Assembly: GCA_023437225.1 (NCBI GenBank)
Contig: JAEZGS010000027.1
Span: forward strand, 62,001 to 126,000
Source of the DNA: Bacteroidota bacterium
Lineage (GTDB): Bacteria; Bacteroidota; Bacteroidia; Chitinophagales; Chitinophagaceae
DNA: 64,000 bases
Direction of reading: 5' to 3'
Positions 9,037-17,860 of this stretch are shown one piece after another (position 1 is the first letter of the stretch; the number at the start of each line of letters is the position of its first letter). The position numbers and the translations under genes are program-made. The notes beneath the pieces are model-generated. The model did no database searches and was not told where the DNA came from. It was given only the letters and a program-made list of their open reading frames with translations.

Positions 9037-10617
9037 ATGGGCGATAATCTACCGGCCAAACGCTGTACGCTGACTTTATCAAGCGCGTTGATCGCCTTCC
9101 TTATTTCTGTAATTTCCTGCAAAGCCCCACAATTCACTCGAGAACAACGTACGGTTCAGGAGTTAAGTGCTATCCATCCTTCCAACAAGTACATTAAGGC
9201 GCATATGCGCGATGGCAAAGTGTATGTGTTATACAATTGGAGCTTTGATTCGTCGGCCAATTCCATGAACGGATATGGCTCCTTATTGGATATCAACAGG
9301 AGAACACTTGAAATGCGAGGCGATCTGAAAAAGGCAGAGGTAACTGAAGCCGTCATGCCTTTCAATATACAATTAAGCGATATCGCATTGATTGAAACCA
9401 ATGACCCTGGCCGCTCTCTGGCTGCGCCTCTCGCTGTGGTTACCGGAATCACGGGCGCGGTTGCAATCATTTGCCTTACCAATCCAAAGGCATGCTTTGG
9501 ATCCTGTCCTACATTTTATGCAGCCAACAAGGACACCATGATGTTGCAGGCAGAAGGGTTCTCTACGAGCATAGCCCCTTCGCTTGAAAAAAATGATATT
9601 GATATGCTGTATCATGCAGTAGCAACGGAAGAATTTGATGTAGTGGTTACCAATGAGGCGATGGAAACGCATATGATCAATCATATGAAGTTACTTGTGT
9701 TTGATAGGGATGATCATGAACGCGTTTTTGCAGGCATTGACGGAATGTTTTACAAGTGTGCGAACATTAGCACTGCCTCAACGTGTATCAGCCCATTGGG
9801 TGATTGCAAACAAACATCCGAATCGATTGATGGAGTTGAATATTTTTCACTAGCAGACTCCACAGATCTCAACACCAGGGAGGAACTATTTCTGACGTTT
9901 GATAATGCCGGCAGCTCCGCAGGATTGGTGATAGCAAAACGACAAACATTGATGACAACTTTCCTGATGTACCAGGGTTTGGCATACATGGGAAATACAG
10001 CCGGACATTGGCTTGCTGAAATGGAACGTGGCAAAGGTCCTAAGAATGCGCACTTATTCAACCTTCTTGGCGGTATTGAAGTATATACAAAAGATGCGAA
10101 TGGCAAATGGGTACTACAGGGAATTATGCATGAAACAGGCCCCATAGCGACCGATGTAAACATCGTTCCCCTTAAAGGTGTGCCAAAAGGAAAGCTCGAA
10201 TTAAAGCTTAGACTTAATAAAGGTTTGTGGCGACTGGATCATATCGCACTTGCGCAAATCGTTGCTGCGGTGGAGCCGAAAGTTGTTGAACCTTACACTG
10301 TAGAAGTCATACACGGTGAGGAAAAAAATGCTCTCGACAAATTGCACGATGAAAAAGCGTACCTGGTGACCTACCCCGGTGATGCATATCGTGTAAGATA
10401 CCGTCTGCCTGCTACCGGGGTGGAACTGTTTCTCGATTCAAAAGGCTACTATTTGGAGTGGATGCGCGATGTGTGGATCAAAGAGCAGAGCCTTGCGAAG
10501 CTCAACATGTTCATTAGAAAACCTGGCAAATACCTGAAAAAGGCGGCGCCTGAGTTCAAGAAATACGAACCTACAATGGAGAAAACATTTTGGGAAAGTC
10601 GATATGTACATCAATAG
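9037..10617 (+). CDS. Putative lipoprotein of unknown function
   Basis: I do not recognise a named family. The 526-residue product starts with a basic stretch and a hydrophobic segment ending in a lipobox-like VISC (Cys near residue 28), so it is probably an outer-membrane or periplasmic lipoprotein. A second hydrophobic stretch near residues 130-147 runs directly into the Cys-rich motif NPKACFGSCPTFY, which recurs in my memory of uncharacterised Bacteroidota proteins; it may form a disulfide-bonded loop rather than a membrane span. The remainder looks like a beta-rich secreted domain (residues 200-500). The stop overlaps the start of the next gene by 14 bp, also a lipoprotein, so the two are probably translated together and may work as a pair. 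Confidence 0.75.
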   Translation: MGDNLPAKRCTLTLSSALIAFLISVISCKAPQFTREQRTVQELSAIHPSNKYIKAHMRDGKVYVLYNWSFDSSANSMNGYGSLLDINRRTLEMRGDLKKAEVTEAVMPFNIQLSDIALIETNDPGRSLAAPLAVVTGITGAVAIICLTNPKACFGSCPTFYAANKDTMMLQAEGFSTSIAPSLEKNDIDMLYHAVATEEFDVVVTNEAMETHMINHMKLLVFDRDDHERVFAGIDGMFYKCANISTASTCISPLGDCKQTSESIDGVEYFSLADSTDLNTREELFLTFDNAGSSAGLVIAKRQTLMTTFLMYQGLAYMGNTAGHWLAEMERGKGPKNAHLFNLLGGIEVYTKDANGKWVLQGIMHETGPIATDVNIVPLKGVPKGKLELKLRLNKGLWRLDHIALAQIVAAVEPKVVEPYTVEVIHGEEKNALDKLHDEKAYLVTYPGDAYRVRYRLPATGVELFLDSKGYYLEWMRDVWIKEQSLAKLNMFIRKPGKYLKKAAPEFKKYEPTMEKTFWESRYVHQ

Positions 10618-11131
10618 CGTAACATACCTGTTGGTCGTTGCAATTGTTTTATCAGGTTGCAAGACAATGAAAGCTCCGAAAGGCGTAGTGCCGAACCGTA
10701 AAGACATGATGGTGCAGGCCTATGGTGCCTGGTTTTATACAACGGACCTTGGCCCGAGGCAACCTCAGACAGAAGGTGAACTCATTGCCATTAGTGCAGA
10801 TAGCGTTTATGTGCTGGATGGAGATACTTTAAAGACCTTCGTTCTTAAGGACATACAAAGAGCACGTGTAATTGCCTTCAACAATCAATCTTCTTCATAC
10901 ACGCTGTGGACAAGTTTGTTAGCCGTGGGCACCTTGGCAAATGGTGCATTTGCAAGTTTTACGTTGCCATTGACGTTGGCTGTTGGAATACCGACGACCA
11001 TTGCTGAGGCGAAGCGACAAAACTTTTTTGAATATCCTCTGCATGATTGGAATCAGCTCGGCAAGTTTGCCAGATTTCCCCAGGGACTTCCGCAAGGTCT
11101 GAACACAAATGACCTTAAGGCGAGGGAATGA
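10604..11131 (+). CDS. Small putative lipoprotein, partner of the preceding gene
   Basis: Product of 175 residues with a short N-terminal hydrophobic segment ending in the lipobox LSGC (Cys about residue 19). The middle is soluble and acidic with a possible beta-barrel-like small fold (residues 40-95, ending DIQRARV). Residues about 105-135 are hydrophobic with several Gly and Ala and could be a membrane hairpin, followed by a short polar tail. No family is recognised. The 14-bp overlap with the upstream lipoprotein gene implies translational coupling. A strong hairpin downstream at 11155-11174 closes the two-gene unit. Confidence 0.75.
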   Translation: MYINSVTYLLVVAIVLSGCKTMKAPKGVVPNRKDMMVQAYGAWFYTTDLGPRQPQTEGELIAISADSVYVLDGDTLKTFVLKDIQRARVIAFNNQSSSYTLWTSLLAVGTLANGAFASFTLPLTLAVGIPTTIAEAKRQNFFEYPLHDWNQLGKFARFPQGLPQGLNTNDLKARE

Positions 11132-11154
11132 ACTGTATCGCGCTAAAACGGCAA

Positions 11155-11174
11155 CAGCCCCTCGTGGGGGGCTG
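11155..11174. terminator. Hairpin terminator between convergent genes
   Basis: A perfect 7-bp GC-rich stem, CAGCCCC paired with GGGGCTG, with a 6-nt loop. It sits 24 bp after the lipoprotein stop and 31 bp before the stop of the convergent small gene. There is no long T run, so efficiency is uncertain. Confidence 0.55.
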
Positions 11175-11204
11175 CAGGAGAATTTGTAGTTGTTTAAGCG
11201 TTCA

Positions 11205-11603
11205 TTAAAATCTCTTTCCTCTGCCGTTTCTATAACGTGAATCATTGCGGTATTGGAACCTCCTGTTGATGTCCTCGATCCTTTCCTGCCTTTCTCTTTT
11301 TAGCATGGAGATCGCCCGGGTCTTCTCTACCCAGTTCAGCCGCCTGTTCATTTTTACCCGCTCCATTTGGAATTCATAGTGACGATTTACACGTTCAATC
11401 GCCTCGCGATAATGATTGTAAGAATCGAATCGGTGATTGTTGCGATAGCGGTCATTTTTTCGGTATCGATCATTGTCATACCGATCATTATAAGCGATGC
11501 GTTCCTTTTCATCATACCTATCGTTCGAACGATCATTGCCTTTCTGAGCGGAAGCAGATACCACAAATCCAATTGACAGCAGCAATACGAAGATCTTTTT
11601 CAT
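11205..11603 (-). CDS. Small exported Asn/Asp/Arg/Tyr-rich protein
   Basis: The ATG at 11603 is preferred because it begins a standard signal peptide (MKKIFVLLLSIGFVVSASAQ, cleavage near residue 20); an upstream in-frame ATG would place 17 polar residues before it. The 132-residue product continues with low-complexity repeats of the type NDRYD/NDRYR (residues 22-60), then a helical, strongly charged segment (about 60-115) with ERVNRHYEFQMERVKMNRR and RERQERIEDINRRFQ, and a basic tail. Similar short exported basic proteins are common in Chitinophagaceae, but no function is known to me. It could bind polyanions such as extracellular DNA or acidic glycans; that is speculation from composition. 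Confidence 0.7.
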   Translation of the reverse strand: MKKIFVLLLSIGFVVSASAQKGNDRSNDRYDEKERIAYNDRYDNDRYRKNDRYRNNHRFDSYNHYREAIERVNRHYEFQMERVKMNRRLNWVEKTRAISMLKRERQERIEDINRRFQYRNDSRYRNGRGKRF

Positions 11604-11736
11604 GGTGCACGTTTTAAAGTAAGTAATGAGCTTAAGATGTTGGTTTCCGCACACAGTTTAACGGCTGTTTTAAATGGCTGATACATTAACAATCCGATGG
11701 CTAAATGAGGATCTTACCATGATTAGTGCTTTTTAA

Positions 11737-11768
11737 TTTGCTAAATCGTTTTTGCCACTTTAAGTTTG
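11737..11768 (+). promoter_or_regulatory. Bacteroidota-type sigma-ABfr promoter for the GH92 gene
   Basis: TTTG at 11737-11740 and TAAGTTTG at 11761-11768 are 20 bp apart, matching the Bacteroidota consensus TTTG / TAnnTTTG. The predicted transcription start near 11775 leaves a leader of about 28 nt before the GH92 ATG at 11803. Confidence 0.6.
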
Positions 11769-11802
11769 AGATCCACCCTTCCATCCATTTAAAATCTTCC
11801 TG

Positions 11803-14094
11803 ATGAAATATTCCTTCGTGCTGGTTCTCTGCTTTTTCCAGATGATCAGCTTTTCTCAAAAAAGACAGCTCGTTGATTACGTAAACACATTACAGGGAAC
11901 TAATTCAAAGCATGAGTTGACTCGCGGAAATACTTACCCCACCACTGCGCTACCTTTTGGTATGCATACCTGGACACCGCAGACAGGCCCGAATGGAGAT
12001 GGTTGGAAGTATCAATACTTTAAAAAGCAAATCAGGGGATTTCAACAGGCACATCAATGTAGTTCATGGACGACTGACTATTGCGTCTTTTCATTTATGC
12101 CTGTTATTGGCTCACTGGTGGTAGATGAAAACAAGCGGGCAACAGAATTCAGTCATGATAATGAGATCGGCAAACCGCACTATTATAAAGTAAAGCTTAG
12201 TAACGGCATCATCACGGAGATGTCACCAACAGAGCGTGGTGCACATTTGCGGTTTACGTTTCCTAAAGACAGTACGGCATTTCTTGTATTGGACGGGTAT
12301 ACCGGATTAAGTGAAGTGAATATCTTTCCGGATCAGCAGAAGATCACCGGGTATGTAAGCAATAACAAGAACAATCGGGGCCAACTGATAAAGAGTTATT
12401 TCGAGATCCTTTTTGATAAACCGTTCGAGGACTTTGGTACATGGGAGAATAGAAACAATACTGTCCAGCAGAAGCAATTACGTGGTGAGGGACAGGGTAT
12501 CGGCGCTTATATACAATTTCGTCAGGGAGAACAATTGCAGGTAAAAGTCGCTTCCTCTTATATCAGTGAACATCAGGCTTCCGTCACACTTGTTACCGAA
12601 CTTGGACAACACAAATCCTTTGAAGACACGAAACTTGCGGCGGCACAGATCTGGAATGATCACCTGGGCCGGATACTTGTTGAAGGGGATAATGAGAAGG
12701 ATAAGGAAACCTTCTATTCCTGCTTCTTTCGGGCAAGCCTATTCTCGAGAAAGTTTTATGAAATTGACGGTTCGGGCAAGCCATATTATTTCAGTCCCTA
12801 CGATCATAAAGTGCATGATGGATATATGTTCACAGATACCGGATTCTGGGATACATTCCGGGCGCAGTTTCCATTGAATACAATTATGCATCCGACAATG
12901 CATGGTCGATATATGCAGGCAATGCTGGCCGCACAGGAACAATGCGGATGGCTGCCTTCGTGGTCTTTCCCAGGCGAAGCAGGAAGCATGATCGGCAATC
13001 ACGCCATATCGTTATTCACCGATGCCTGGGTAAAAGGCATACGGACCTTCGATCCAAAAAAAGCATTGGACGCATACCTGCATGAAGCAACCAATAAAGG
13101 CCCATGGGGTCCGGCAAATGGTAGAGATGGATGGAAACAATACTATCAATTAGGTTATGTTCCTTATCCTGAAGTTCGCGAAGCAACGGCCAAAACTCTC
13201 GAGTATGCCTATGATGATTTTTGTGGTTACCAGTTGGCATCGCTAACCGGAAACAACTTTCATCGCGACATATTCGCAAAGCAGATGTTCAATTATAAGA
13301 ATGTGTATGATTCAACGAGCGGATTCATGCGTGGTAGAAATGCGTCGGGTGAATGGATGAAAAATTTTGATCCCGTGGAATGGGGAGGACCGTTTACAGA
13401 AGGCAACGCCTGGCATTGGCTGTGGTCTGTATTTCATGATGTGGCCGGACTCATTGAATTGGTTGGCGGTGAACAAAAATTCAATGCTAAGCTTGATTCG
13501 GTGTTTTCTGTTGCTAACGATGTGAAAGTAGGGACCTATGGCGGCATGATCCATGAGATGACTGAAATGGTTATGGCAGATATGGGTCAGTACGCGCATG
13601 GTAACCAGCCAATACAACATATGCTTTACCTGTATAACTATAGCGGTCAACCATGGAAATCGCAATATCACGCACGCAACGTAATGACAAAGTTGTACGA
13701 TGCAACAGAGAATGGATATCCCGGAGACGAAGACCAGGGACAAACATCATCCTGGTATGTATTGAGTGCACTTGGATTTTACAGCGTTTGTCCTGGCACG
13801 GATCAGTATGTAATGGGAAGTCCGATGTTCAAAAAAATAACCATCACACTTGAAGATGGCAAGAAGTTCGTGATCGATGCGCGAAACAACTCACAGGAGA
13901 ATATATACATCACCTCGGCAAATTTAAATGGACGACCATACGATAAGACCTGGATAAGTCATAGCGATATCATTAATGGGGGAACCCTGCGATTACAGAT
14001 GAATGATAAGCCGCAATTGAATCGCGGCATTAATAAGACTAGCAGGCCGTTCTCGGTTACTTCAAGTTCAATCGATGTTCAACGCTTGAAATGA
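11803..14094 (+). CDS. GH92 exo-alpha-mannosidase
   Basis: Product of 763 residues with a signal peptide (cleavage near SFSQ, residue 19). Family hallmarks of GH92 are present: TALPFGMHTWTP near residue 45, the presumed acid region FTEGNAWHW, AHGNQP, YNYSGQPW, and the base motif GDEDQGQ followed by SSWYVLSALGFY. It is the normal length for the family, with an N-terminal beta-sandwich and a C-terminal (alpha/alpha)6 barrel. The enzyme should release mannose from alpha-mannosides in the periplasm or at the surface, dependent on calcium. It has its own promoter at 11737-11768 and is followed by a zinc-ribbon gene and a GH43 gene on the same strand. Which alpha linkage it prefers cannot be told from sequence by eye. 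Confidence 0.93.
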   Translation: MKYSFVLVLCFFQMISFSQKRQLVDYVNTLQGTNSKHELTRGNTYPTTALPFGMHTWTPQTGPNGDGWKYQYFKKQIRGFQQAHQCSSWTTDYCVFSFMPVIGSLVVDENKRATEFSHDNEIGKPHYYKVKLSNGIITEMSPTERGAHLRFTFPKDSTAFLVLDGYTGLSEVNIFPDQQKITGYVSNNKNNRGQLIKSYFEILFDKPFEDFGTWENRNNTVQQKQLRGEGQGIGAYIQFRQGEQLQVKVASSYISEHQASVTLVTELGQHKSFEDTKLAAAQIWNDHLGRILVEGDNEKDKETFYSCFFRASLFSRKFYEIDGSGKPYYFSPYDHKVHDGYMFTDTGFWDTFRAQFPLNTIMHPTMHGRYMQAMLAAQEQCGWLPSWSFPGEAGSMIGNHAISLFTDAWVKGIRTFDPKKALDAYLHEATNKGPWGPANGRDGWKQYYQLGYVPYPEVREATAKTLEYAYDDFCGYQLASLTGNNFHRDIFAKQMFNYKNVYDSTSGFMRGRNASGEWMKNFDPVEWGGPFTEGNAWHWLWSVFHDVAGLIELVGGEQKFNAKLDSVFSVANDVKVGTYGGMIHEMTEMVMADMGQYAHGNQPIQHMLYLYNYSGQPWKSQYHARNVMTKLYDATENGYPGDEDQGQTSSWYVLSALGFYSVCPGTDQYVMGSPMFKKITITLEDGKKFVIDARNNSQENIYITSANLNGRPYDKTWISHSDIINGGTLRLQMNDKPQLNRGINKTSRPFSVTSSSIDVQRLK

Positions 14095-14203
14095 TGATGT
14101 TTTTTTAACGAAATGCAAAGATGAAAAGGCGCGACATTGCGTTTGATTTTTTCGTGAGCTGTGCTATGTGTAACCGGATGCTGTCACGCTTAACAAGTCA
14201 CCG

Positions 14204-14407
14204 ATGCATTTAAAGCAAGTTGAAAACGATCTGCTTATTCATTGCCCCATTTGTGGCAATCCTCATGTTTATCTTTTAAGTACGGTAGTCGCCCGATTGG
14301 AAAGTGAAGGAGTAACACTTAATTTCGAGTGTGCCTCGGGACATGAGTTCAGTTCCAAAATCAGTAATGATGACGGAGGCGCAACGATTAAAACGATACA
14401 AGAATGA
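14204..14407 (+). CDS. Small zinc-ribbon-like protein
   Basis: A 67-residue protein with two metal-ligand knuckles: HCPICG near residues 17-22 and ECASGH near 46-51, a CxxC...CxxxH arrangement typical of small zinc ribbons. There is no signal peptide, so it is probably cytoplasmic. Its stop overlaps the start of the GH43 gene in an ATGA (14404-14407), indicating translational coupling. It is too small to assign a role; it could bind nucleic acid or simply be a stable metal-binding mini-protein. The gene was accepted because of the conserved-looking Cys/His pattern and the overlap. Confidence 0.65.
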   Translation: MHLKQVENDLLIHCPICGNPHVYLLSTVVARLESEGVTLNFECASGHEFSSKISNDDGGATIKTIQE

Positions 14408-15444
14408 AGCGCTGCCGATTAAGTGTTTTAACGATGGTGATGATATCTTTTTTCATCAATGACGTGGTTGCACAAAAGACTTTTACAAATCCATTACTTC
14501 CCTCCGGCGCCGATCCCTGGTGCATTCATCACAAAGGCAGATACTACTATACAAATACTACGGGTCGTAATGTTACGCTTTTCAAGACAAGGAACATTGC
14601 GCGGCTCAAAGATGCCAAACGCAAGGTCGTATTTGATCCACCCGCAACCGGTCCATATTCAAAGGAGATCTGGGCACCGGAAATTCATCGCATCAATAAC
14701 AAATGGTACATCTATTTCGCTGCGGATAGTGGAAGAAACGTTGATCACCGTTTGTTCGTCCTCGAGAATAGTCATCGCAATCCATTGAAAGGCAAGTGGG
14801 TAATGAAAGGGAAGCTGGAAACTCCTGATGATAAGTGGTCGATTGATGGAACAGTTTATGAACACCGCGGAAAATTATATTTGTTATGGTCTGGATGGGA
14901 GGGAGACCATAATGGGCGACAGGACATCTACATTGCTGAAATGAGTGATCCCTGGACAGTAACCGGTAAGCGCGTGCGACTATCAAGTCCTAAACTGCCG
15001 TGGGAAACCGTGGGCGATCTGAACGATCCGAACGATGTGCCGCATGTTGATGTTAATGAGGGGCCACAAATACTGGAGAATGCAGGCAGGTTGTTTCTGA
15101 TTTATTCGGCAAGTGGATGTTGGACCGATAACTATGCACTAGGCATGTTAAGCACTTCAGCAGATAGCAATCTGATGGATAGTGCTGCCTGGACAAAACA
15201 TCCGGAACCTGTATTCAGACAAAGCCCTGAAAATGGTGTGTATGCTCCGGGGCATAATTCATTCTTTAGATCGCCCGATGGGAAAGAGAACTGGATCTTG
15301 TACCATGCAAACGATAAACCGCAACAAGGTTGTGGTCGTTTTCGCTCTCCCCGGGCGCAGCCCTTTACCTGGAACACAGATGGTACACCAAATTTTGGTA
15401 CGCCGGTTTCAACGAGTACCGCATTGCCTCTTCCGTCGCGGTAA
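14404..15444 (+). CDS. GH43 family glycoside hydrolase
   Basis: Product of 346 residues with a signal peptide (cleavage near VVAQ, residue 24). It has the three acidic residues of the GH43 five-bladed propeller: the base Asp in GADPW (about residue 38), the pKa-modulating Asp in WSIDGT (about 142), and the acid Glu in NEGPQ (about 219). GH43 enzymes are inverting arabinofuranosidases, xylosidases or galactosidases; the activity cannot be fixed from these motifs. The gene overlaps the zinc-ribbon gene by 4 bp and lies in the same direction as the GH92 upstream, so side-chain trimming of a mixed glycan is plausible. Confidence 0.88.
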   Translation: MKRCRLSVLTMVMISFFINDVVAQKTFTNPLLPSGADPWCIHHKGRYYYTNTTGRNVTLFKTRNIARLKDAKRKVVFDPPATGPYSKEIWAPEIHRINNKWYIYFAADSGRNVDHRLFVLENSHRNPLKGKWVMKGKLETPDDKWSIDGTVYEHRGKLYLLWSGWEGDHNGRQDIYIAEMSDPWTVTGKRVRLSSPKLPWETVGDLNDPNDVPHVDVNEGPQILENAGRLFLIYSASGCWTDNYALGMLSTSADSNLMDSAAWTKHPEPVFRQSPENGVYAPGHNSFFRSPDGKENWILYHANDKPQQGCGRFRSPRAQPFTWNTDGTPNFGTPVSTSTALPLPSR

Positions 15445-15906
15445 AGAGAAAGGACACTACTAGAATTAGTGATAATAATTGTCGTTTCGACCCATTTATG
15501 CAGAAAAAACTACTAGAATGAGTAGTGTGGAATAGTAAATTTCTCAAGTACCTTCACGGTGCCGAAAGTAGTAGTGATCCGGGAAAGCTGGGAACACTTG
15601 AAGAACGAAATTCGCACCGCTTTTTAAAAATATTCCCCAGCCAGTTGGCCAGGGAATTGCCCTTAAACCTTAAATCGTAGAAAGCTGTGCAATGATAAGA
15701 AATTTTGCATCGATTGAAGGCTTTCCCGGAAAATTACATGGTTACTTTTAGATGACCCTTACATACTTCATTTTCATTTAATACGTCCTTTTCTCGTCTC
15801 ATCTTGCTACTGTTGCCAGCTCTTCTTCCAATCATGTTCACCGTGTAAATAAACTTTTTCGAAAGATTATTGTAAATTGACCGAAAGGTGATTGCCAACC
15901 AGCTGT
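15445..15906. other. Intergenic stretch with two related hairpins
   Basis: No gene was found in these 462 bp. Two small inverted repeats share the 11-mer ACTACTAGAAT: CACTA-7 nt-TAGTG at 15455-15471 and ACTACT-6 nt-AGTAGT at 15509-15526, with the 11-mer copies starting 53 bp apart. They may end the GH43 transcript or be a repeated operator half-site. The rest, which must contain the promoter for the sigma-factor gene, shows no clear TTTG/TAnnTTTG pair. Confidence 0.45.
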
Positions 15907-16512
15907 ATGAAGGATGCTGCAAATATCGATCTGGTCTCGCTCTTGCGCGAGGGCGCTGAAGAAGGCGTGAACATGTTGTTTCGCATGCATTACCGTCCGC
16001 TCTGTTATTTCGCGACAAACATTATAGGCGACGAAAAAGAAGGGGAGGATATAGAAACTGAAAGCTTTTTAAAACTTCTTGATAAGAGATCGAACTTTTC
16101 CACACTTACGGAAATCAACGGCTTTCTATTCACGGCCACCCGCAATGCCTGCATCGACTTCCTTCGCAAAAAGAAGAGCCGCAAGGAAGTTCCTTTGGAG
16201 TTTGAAAAATTTGCTGGCTTCTCGGAAGCGGAGTTACACAACGAATTGATCACCGCACAGGTGCTTCAGGCGATATACATCGAAATGGAAAATCTTCCTT
16301 CGCAATGTCGTGCGATTTTTAAAGCGATTTTTATAGAAGGGAAGGAAACTTCTACCGTAGCCACACAGATGGGCTTGAAGCGGCAAACAGTCCTCAACCA
16401 GAAAACAAAGGCACTCCGCCTGATGAGAAATTTCCTGTCAAAGAAAGGTATTGAATACGCAGGTTCAGCCATGCTCATCCTTGATATAATGGATCAGAAG
16501 GGAAAATTCTGA
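15907..16512 (+). CDS. ECF sigma factor, FecI-like
   Basis: ECF sigma-70 factor of 201 residues. Region 2 includes FRMHYRPLCYFA and DIETESFLKLLDK, followed by FLFTATRNACIDFLRKKKSR; region 4 includes LPSQCRAIFKAIFIEGKETSTVATQMGLKRQTV. The ATG at 15907 is preferred over a TTG at 15892, which adds only five residues. It heads the order sigma, FecR, SusC with STN, SusD, so the expected logic is trans-envelope signalling: glycan binding to SusC relieves FecR and frees this sigma factor to transcribe the locus. The C-terminal 25 residues after region 4 are slightly hydrophobic (AGSAMLILDIM), which is a common feature in this group. Confidence 0.92.
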   Translation: MKDAANIDLVSLLREGAEEGVNMLFRMHYRPLCYFATNIIGDEKEGEDIETESFLKLLDKRSNFSTLTEINGFLFTATRNACIDFLRKKKSRKEVPLEFEKFAGFSEAELHNELITAQVLQAIYIEMENLPSQCRAIFKAIFIEGKETSTVATQMGLKRQTVLNQKTKALRLMRNFLSKKGIEYAGSAMLILDIMDQKGKF

Positions 16513-16593
16513 AAAAATAATTCACCCCATGAATGGTTAAACTCTGTTGCATCACGTAATAGTATGTAGCAACCATTCACTTTAAGGAACGAT

Positions 16594-17802
16594 ATGGGTG
16601 AGATGCACAATATTGAACAGCTTATAAAACGTTTTTGGGAGGATGATCTTTCCGAAAACGAAAAGGTTTTGCTTCAGCAATGGATCACAAGTTCGCAAGA
16701 GAATCAACAACTTTACGAGCGTCTTACGAATTCTGTATTTGTCGGCAAGGAGTTGAAAAAGCTATATGCTTTTCCAGAAGAACAAGCATGGACGAAGGTT
16801 CAAAATCGCATTGGATCTGCCACGCAGTCAAGGGGGCATCTTGTTTCAAATAATACATTCATTGCAAAAACCAATCGCTTGCGTCAATACTGGCTTGCCG
16901 CAGCAGTACTGACCGGTTTGATATTTTTCTCAGCGGCATTCTACATTTTAAATCGCCCGGCGCCTTCTTCAAAAACTGTTGCACACAGCAAAACGCAGGA
17001 TGTTCCGGCGCCCCTGATATCTAAAGCTGTTATCAGACTGGATGATGGACGCACTATAGTACTAGACACATTAGGTGTTGGTGAAGTAGTAACGGTGGGC
17101 AATATGCAGGTTACGCGAAATAGCAGCGGGGAACTCGTCTATACTGGCAGCGAAGCTCTGGAAGTGTACAACACAGTGATCAATCCCCGTGGAAGTCGCG
17201 TCGTCTCGTTGGTACTTCACGATGGGACTAAAGTGTGGTTGAACAGCGAAAGTTCACTTCGGTATCCAATTGCATTCGTTGGTTCGCAAAGAAAGGTTGA
17301 AGTAGAAGGCGAGGCATATTTCGAAGTAGCAAAAGACGCATCGCGCAAATTCATCGTGGAAGGTAACGGAGTTCAAACGGAGGTGCTGGGAACACATTTC
17401 AATGTGAACACATATAAAGATGAATCACAAACACGCATTACATTATTAGAGGGCCGGGTTGCCGTGAGAAAAGGAACATCAAAGGGCATGTTGAGTCCCG
17501 GTCAACAAGCGGCTTTTGGTAATCAAAGCGATGAAATGCTGATCCATGAAGTAGATACCGATAATGTGATGGGATGGCATAGCGGCGTCTTTCATTTTGA
17601 AGATGAAAACCTTGCCACCATTATGCGGGAGTTGACACGCTGGTATGATATAGATGTACGATATAAAGGTGATATTCCTTCGGAAACATATGGAGGCATC
17701 ATCAGTCGAAATGAATCTTTATTTACCGTTTTGAAAACGTTGAGGACGGCAGGAGTGAAGTTTACCCGTGAAGGAAATCTAATAGTGATCGAGTACCCAT
17801 AG
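16594..17802 (+). CDS. FecR-like anti-sigma factor
   Basis: Inner-membrane protein of 402 residues. The N-terminal cytoplasmic part (1-95) would bind the sigma factor, a single membrane helix lies at about 98-118 (YWLAAAVLTGLIFFSAAFYIL region), and the periplasmic part contains the FecR domain (about 185-290, with GSRVVSLVLHDGTKVWLNSESSLRYP split around it and VEGEAYFEVAKD) and a C-terminal DUF4974-type domain (about 325-400, FHFEDENLATIMRELTRWYDIDV). It lies 81 bp after the ECF sigma gene and 58 bp before the STN-containing SusC gene, the classic order for ligand-controlled uptake loci. The periplasmic domain should contact the SusC signalling domain. Confidence 0.93.
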   Translation: MGEMHNIEQLIKRFWEDDLSENEKVLLQQWITSSQENQQLYERLTNSVFVGKELKKLYAFPEEQAWTKVQNRIGSATQSRGHLVSNNTFIAKTNRLRQYWLAAAVLTGLIFFSAAFYILNRPAPSSKTVAHSKTQDVPAPLISKAVIRLDDGRTIVLDTLGVGEVVTVGNMQVTRNSSGELVYTGSEALEVYNTVINPRGSRVVSLVLHDGTKVWLNSESSLRYPIAFVGSQRKVEVEGEAYFEVAKDASRKFIVEGNGVQTEVLGTHFNVNTYKDESQTRITLLEGRVAVRKGTSKGMLSPGQQAAFGNQSDEMLIHEVDTDNVMGWHSGVFHFEDENLATIMRELTRWYDIDVRYKGDIPSETYGGIISRNESLFTVLKTLRTAGVKFTREGNLIVIEYP

Positions 17803-17860
17803 AACCGACAACCCTTACAACCCAGGCTACCATTATTATTAACATCAAACTGCTCGAGGT

